A stretch of DNA of 64,000 nucleotides, from NCBI RefSeq assembly GCF_010093535.1, contig NW_022985164.1, positions 481,495 through 545,494 on the forward strand, written 5' to 3'. The DNA comes from Lindgomyces ingoldianus. Its lineage: Eukaryota > Ascomycota > Dothideomycetes > Pleosporales > Lindgomycetaceae. Numbering within the stretch: the stretch's first letter is position 1; each line of letters starts with the position of its first letter. The notes under the pieces are model-generated. The model was given only the letters and a program-made list of their open reading frames with translations. It was not told the origin of the DNA and ran no database searches. Shown piece after piece: positions 60,780 to 64,000 of this stretch. Both the position numbers and the translations under genes were made by a program.

Positions 60780-63431
60780 ATGCCACTTTTCATACCAACA
60801 ATGTACACCACCTGCCGACTTATCTTATTAGGCTTGCTCCTGTTCGCGAATCTCCAGCCTGCTAGAGCCCTTATAATCAAGAGTCCTCGTGCCGATGCAG
60901 CTGCAGTAGTGGGCCGCGAACGCATTAGCCTCAATGCGGGCTGGCGGTTTTCACGCTTCACATCGAATCCCGACTCTCTGTCATACAGCACGCTGAAGCA
61001 ATGGATCCTTCCTTCGGCCAATGACTTCATCAAAGGTGCTGAACGTCAGCGGCCTTCGGGAACCCCTCCGGGCAACAGCGTCAACTACGTGCAAGCATCG
61101 TTTGATGATAGCGCTTGGGAGGCCGTCAATCTGCCGCACGACTGGGCCATCAAAGGCCCTTTTAACGCTCCTGGGATCGGAGGTGGGATGGGTCGGTTGC
61201 CCTCTAATGGAGTTGGTTGGTACCGCCGGAAGGTGACGATAGCCCCGGACGATATCGAGGCTACCAAGTCCATCTTCCTGGACATCGACGGCGCCATGTC
61301 CTATACAGCAGTCTGGCTAAACGGTAACCTAGTCGGCGGGTGGCCATACGGTTATAATTCCTTCCGTCTGGACCTCACTCCGTATGCAAAAGCCGGTGAC
61401 AACTTGCTAGCTATTCGGGTAGATAATGCGTTGGACTCGTCACGTTGGTACCCTGGCGCCGGTATCTACCGAAACGTATGGCTCATCAAGGTCGATTCGA
61501 CGCATGTAGGCCAGTACGGCACGTACATTACGACGCCAACTGTCTCTACCCAATCAGCCACTCTTAGCCTAGTTGTCGAGGTCGAAAATCAAAAGAATAC
61601 CAGTCGACAGGTTGATATAGTCACCGAAGTCTATGAACTAGATTCAATGACTAGGAAAGCCAGAGGGGACGTAATAGCTACATTCCCCCGGGGGACAATA
61701 AAGGTAGCAGCGGGCGCAAAGCAGGCTTTCAACAGCTCAGTTACAGTAATGAACCCGTTATTCTGGGGGCCACCGCCAACGCAGAAGCCAAATCTATACG
61801 TTGCCATAACAACTCTATATGCAAGTGGAGCACCTACAGCAATGGATACCTACGAAACCCACTTTGGTATCCGTTCGATAACGTATGATGCAAATAAGGG
61901 GCTCCTAATCAACGGCCAGGCGGTGCGTGTCCAGGGTACGTGCAATCACCACGACTTAGGCTCTCTAGGATCTGCTTTCAACGTCCGGGCCGCTGAGCGC
62001 CAGCTACAGATGCTACAAGAGATGGGCAGCAATGCGCTCCGGACGTCGCATAATCCGCCAGCGCCCGAATTACTCGATATGGCCGATCGACTAGGGTTTA
62101 TGGTTCTAGACGAGATTTTCGACTGTTGGAACAACCAAAAGACAAAGAATGACTTCCACTTAATCTTCACGGATTGGCGCGAGCCGGACCTCCGATCTTT
62201 TATCAGACGGGACCGTAACCACCCTTCTGTTATCGCCTGGAGCGTCGGTAACGAGGTTAGCGAACAATCCGGGGCATCTGGAGGGACGACGGGCCAGGTG
62301 CTCCGGGACATAGCCCGCTCTGAGGACCCGACGCGACCGGTTACAGTGGCAATGAACTCCGCCTCAGCGGGCAGCTCCTTGGCTGACATCGTAGATATCG
62401 AGGGCTTAAACTATCAGGGCGAGGGCCTCGGCACCTCAACGTCTGGCTCGTTCCCCAGCTTCCACAAAACATATCCAAATAAGATGATCTGGAGTAGCGA
62501 GTCCTCTTCCGCACTAAGTACGCGGGGCACATACATATTCCCAGTAACCAGCGGCAATAGCGCGACTGTTGGTGGTGCCAGCGCCGGTGGAAACCCTACG
62601 GCCATGCAGGTCAGTGCCTACGAGCTATACGCGCCCAGTTGGGGGTCATCCCCAGATAAGGTATTCGGGCAGCAGGATAGAAACTCGTTCGTCGCTGGTG
62701 AGTTTGTCTGGACGGGCTTCGACTATATAGGTGAGCCCACGCCATATGATTCGGCCCGAAGCTCCTATTTTGGGATTATCGACATGGCAGGGTTTAAAAA
62801 AGATCGCTTCTATCTCTACCAATCTCGTTGGCGCTCCGAATTTCCCATGGCGCATATTCTTCCTCACTGGACTTGGCCGGAGAGGGTTGGTCAAGTTACT
62901 CCAGTTCATGTATTTTCCGCCGCTAACGAAGCTGAGCTTTTTGTGAATGGGAAGTCGGCCGGGCGACTCAAGAAGGCACAGTATGATTACCGTTTCCGGT
63001 GGGATAATGTTACTTACCAGCCCGGCGACCTACGTGTTGTTACCTACAAGAACGGAGCGCAGTGGGCAGTTGATACTAAAAAAACCGTCGGCGATGCTGC
63101 AAAACTAAATATTTCCGCTGATCGTACAACTATTACTAGCGATGGTTCCGACCTCTCCTTTATTACTGTCGCGGTTGTCGACAGTAATGGGGATACAGTA
63201 CCACGGGCAAGCAACGCTATTACCTTTTCTACTTCTGGGCCGGGCCAGATCGTTTCTACCGATAACGGTGATCCTACCGATATGACCGCGTTTCCGTCCC
63301 TGTCGCGGAAAGCCTTCAGCGGACTCGCCCTTGCTATTGTGCGTGCCAATGCCGGAGCGTCAGGAAAAATCACAGTCTCGGCCACTGCGGATGGTCTTGC
63401 AGGGGCACAGGTAACTTTACAAGTCAATTAA
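60780..63431 (+). CDS. GH2 beta-galactosidase-like glycoside hydrolase, secreted
   Basis: An intronless frame of 883 residues. Either ATG (60780 or 60801) leads into a signal peptide ending near PARA (about residue 30), so the enzyme is exported. The N-terminal sugar-binding domain contains NLPHDWAIKGPF. The catalytic barrel shows RTSHNPPAPELLDMADRLG, then the acid/base Glu492 in AWSVGNEVSE and the nucleophile Glu574 in MIWSSESSS, with WTGFDYIGEPTPY following. The C-terminal part has beta-sandwich repeats typical of larger bacterial and fungal GH2 proteins (DUF4982-like and Ig-like). Family members remove beta-linked galactose or related sugars. The absence of introns and the closeness to bacterial architecture would allow horizontal origin, but I cannot test this here. 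Confidence 0.88.
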   Translation: MPLFIPTMYTTCRLILLGLLLFANLQPARALIIKSPRADAAAVVGRERISLNAGWRFSRFTSNPDSLSYSTLKQWILPSANDFIKGAERQRPSGTPPGNSVNYVQASFDDSAWEAVNLPHDWAIKGPFNAPGIGGGMGRLPSNGVGWYRRKVTIAPDDIEATKSIFLDIDGAMSYTAVWLNGNLVGGWPYGYNSFRLDLTPYAKAGDNLLAIRVDNALDSSRWYPGAGIYRNVWLIKVDSTHVGQYGTYITTPTVSTQSATLSLVVEVENQKNTSRQVDIVTEVYELDSMTRKARGDVIATFPRGTIKVAAGAKQAFNSSVTVMNPLFWGPPPTQKPNLYVAITTLYASGAPTAMDTYETHFGIRSITYDANKGLLINGQAVRVQGTCNHHDLGSLGSAFNVRAAERQLQMLQEMGSNALRTSHNPPAPELLDMADRLGFMVLDEIFDCWNNQKTKNDFHLIFTDWREPDLRSFIRRDRNHPSVIAWSVGNEVSEQSGASGGTTGQVLRDIARSEDPTRPVTVAMNSASAGSSLADIVDIEGLNYQGEGLGTSTSGSFPSFHKTYPNKMIWSSESSSALSTRGTYIFPVTSGNSATVGGASAGGNPTAMQVSAYELYAPSWGSSPDKVFGQQDRNSFVAGEFVWTGFDYIGEPTPYDSARSSYFGIIDMAGFKKDRFYLYQSRWRSEFPMAHILPHWTWPERVGQVTPVHVFSAANEAELFVNGKSAGRLKKAQYDYRFRWDNVTYQPGDLRVVTYKNGAQWAVDTKKTVGDAAKLNISADRTTITSDGSDLSFITVAVVDSNGDTVPRASNAITFSTSGPGQIVSTDNGDPTDMTAFPSLSRKAFSGLALAIVRANAGASGKITVSATADGLAGAQVTLQVN

Positions 63432-64000
63432 GTGGAGAGAGAACACGGTGAGGGAGCAGTGATTGCTGTACTTGCAGCTTCCTTTTGTAGTAAGCAACTG
63501 GGTATAATCTGGCTTATTGATAAGTAATTTTGTTGAAAACGTAGAATTCAGAGCGCAGAATAAGATCATGATAGTCTCAGATTAATTCTAAAGCATACAA
63601 GAATCAGTAGGTGTTGATTATTTGTTAAAACTGTCACGTGGGCTAGCTAAGTTTGCTGAGCAAGAATGCCTTAGAGAACTTTACATTGTGACAGAACATT
63701 GCGCTCAGGATTGTTGGATACAAAATCGTATAGACTTCCACCCAACGCTCAATATCCGACTCTTTCTACCAATCCTCTCGACAGTATGCGATCATATTAT
63801 TGTGTTTCCGATTGTTTAAACAAGCTTCGCTTGGCTATTTGTTGTTCCGCGGTTGACATACGGCCACACCAATTGGCTCATGACCACCACCGATATGAAC
63901 TTCTCATATGAATTACGGCCTCATCTCCATAAAGTAAATTTTCGGGCCGGCCAGGACTCGGAGGATATAATTGGAGACGATTCTCCTTTCTCCCCTCTCG
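63432..64000. other. Downstream of GH2, no gene seen
   Basis: Normal to slightly AT-rich sequence with only short open frames lacking motifs; the window ends before another gene is evident. Confidence 0.5.

Overview
This window looks like nuclear DNA from a filamentous ascomycete (Pezizomycotina). The genes carry short GT-AG introns of 46-68 bases. The products are fungal in type: GH92, AA9 and GH2 carbohydrate-active proteins, an RBR-type RING protein and an F-box protein. More than half of the window is very AT-rich transposon wreckage whose frames are broken mostly by CpA-to-TpA (and CpG) changes, the signature of repeat-induced point mutation (RIP). I cannot assign genus or species from the sequence alone.

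Layout. 1-8.5 kb is AT-rich: two inverted-repeat structures, a Fot1/pogo DNA transposon (copy 1) sitting in one of them, and a 4 kb TIR-flanked element of unassigned family (4477-8509) whose right end coincides with the start of normal-composition DNA. 8.5-21.9 kb is gene island 1: a five-intron GH92 mannosidase, a broken AA9 polysaccharide monooxygenase, a broken RBR E3 ligase, an uncharacterised 390-residue protein, an amidohydrolase and a faint gene relic. 21.9-56.9 kb is a second AT-rich block: a RIP-degraded Helitron (about 22.0-28.2 kb), a stretch of unassigned minus-strand relics, a small GC-normal micro-island (31.95-32.6 kb), about 6 kb with a recurring AT-only core motif (interrupted by Fot1 copy 2), a three-level nest (a minus-strand Copia split by a plus-strand Copia split by Fot1 copy 3), a 675-base assembly gap and a Ty3/gypsy element. 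56.9-64.0 kb is gene island 2: an F-box protein, an alpha/beta hydrolase and a secreted GH2 beta-galactosidase-like enzyme.

How the genes relate. Three of the island genes encode proteins with signal peptides that act on polysaccharides or glycans (GH92, AA9, GH2), and they sit beside repeat-rich blocks. This is a common layout for accessory, fast-evolving loci in plant- or litter-associated fungi. No gene cluster with a single pathway is evident. Two of the island 1 genes are pseudogenes, one next to the other. The least explained items are the 4 kb TIR element, the core-motif repeat field, the one-sidedly mutated foldback near position 900, and the GC micro-island at 32 kb.
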